Source of the DNA: Heritagella caecorum
Lineage (GTDB): Bacteria; Bacillota; Clostridia; Oscillospirales; Acutalibacteraceae
DNA length: 31,434 nucleotides
Direction of reading: 5' to 3'
Assembly (NCBI GenBank): GCA_904419035.1
Contig: CAJFQL010000026.1
Coordinates: 1 to 31,434 of the forward strand
Position numbers and translations under genes: made by a program. Of this stretch, positions 31,421 to 31,434 are shown piece after piece; within the stretch, counting starts at the first letter, position 1, and the number at the start of each line of letters is the position of its first letter. The notes under the pieces were generated by a model that saw only the letters and a program-made list of their open reading frames with translations, did no database searches and had not been told where the DNA came from.

Positions 31421-31434
31421 ATGGGAAAAAGGAA
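31421..31434 (+). CDS. possible first codons of a transposase ORF (cut by window end)
   Basis: ATG GGA AAA AGG on the plus strand, preceded by AGGGGG at a 7-nt distance. It is the only plus-strand gene start I would support, and just four codons are visible. The product is inferred from the adjacent IS-like end, not from coding sequence. Confidence 0.3.

Larger units (their letters stand above)
31338..31434 (+). mobile_element. probable left end of an IS3-type element, continuing beyond the window
   Basis: Plus strand: the sequence begins TGAACAGGTCC and continues to AAAACGGACA, the style of IS3-family terminal repeats (TG... then a GGACA block). A 15-bp palindrome follows, and then ATGGGAAAAAGG as the likely start of an orfA-type transposase gene. 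The other end, the transposase and any target duplication lie outside the window, so the family call is tentative. Confidence 0.45.

Overview
All recognisable complete genes lie on the minus strand, so transcription runs from the high-coordinate end towards base 1. The DNA is fairly GC-rich. The gene set points to an anaerobic, endospore-forming Firmicute of class Clostridia, probably of the Oscillospiraceae/Ruminococcaceae type. The reasons are SpoIVA next to a SipL-type DUF3794-LysM protein (SipL is the clostridial partner of SpoIVA), a SpoVM-like micropeptide, an M50 protease of SpoIVFB type upstream of the radical-SAM/DUF2344 pair, a YerC/TrpR-like regulator, and RbgA with YraN. The family assignment is inference.

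Layout in transcriptional order. (1) 31.2-24.8 kb is an accessory six-gene operon: an SPFH protein with seven zinc ribbons, a divergent Lgt-like membrane protein, two paralogous two-TM proteins with a Cys-rich loop and a coiled-coil tail, a four-TM protein, and a zinc-ribbon/TPR/TIR/coiled-coil protein. Its upstream edge abuts what looks like the left end of an IS3-type element running off the window. (2) 24.8-19.3 kb is a forespore-envelope block: a 54-aa Cys-rich TM protein, a 30-aa SpoVM-like micropeptide, a SipL-like protein, an LDH/MDH-family dehydrogenase with its own vegetative promoter, SpoIVA, a 91-aa single-TM protein and an M50 protease of SpoIVFB type. sipL and spoIVA have sigma-E-like promoters with identical 14-bp spacing. 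(3) 19.2-16.1 kb holds a radical SAM protein, its DUF2344 partner, and rplS behind a structured leader. (4) 16.0-10.4 kb is a tightly packed row: lepB, rbgA, rnhB, yraN, an M19 dipeptidase, thrC and a metallophosphoesterase. (5) 10.3-6.9 kb is tig-clpP-clpX. (6) 6.7-2.3 kb is lon-engB-lysA. (7) 2.2-0.3 kb is a YerC-like regulator, a SAM methyltransferase and hslO. (8) The first 200 bases hold tRNA-Val, tRNA-Asp and the 5' part of a third tRNA, with a strong promoter.

Functionally the right half combines protein quality control (trigger factor, ClpXP, Lon, Hsp33), ribosome assembly and secretion (L19, RbgA, EngB, signal peptidase) and amino-acid synthesis (lysA, thrC). The middle block covers spore coat basement-layer assembly (SpoVM, SpoIVA, SipL) and probably pro-sigma-K-type processing (M50). 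The accessory operon has no function I can name with confidence. Its parts (a membrane-raft scaffold, zinc ribbons, a TIR domain with a candidate catalytic Glu, small membrane proteins) suggest a membrane-stress or defence system, and it is the best candidate here for an undescribed system.
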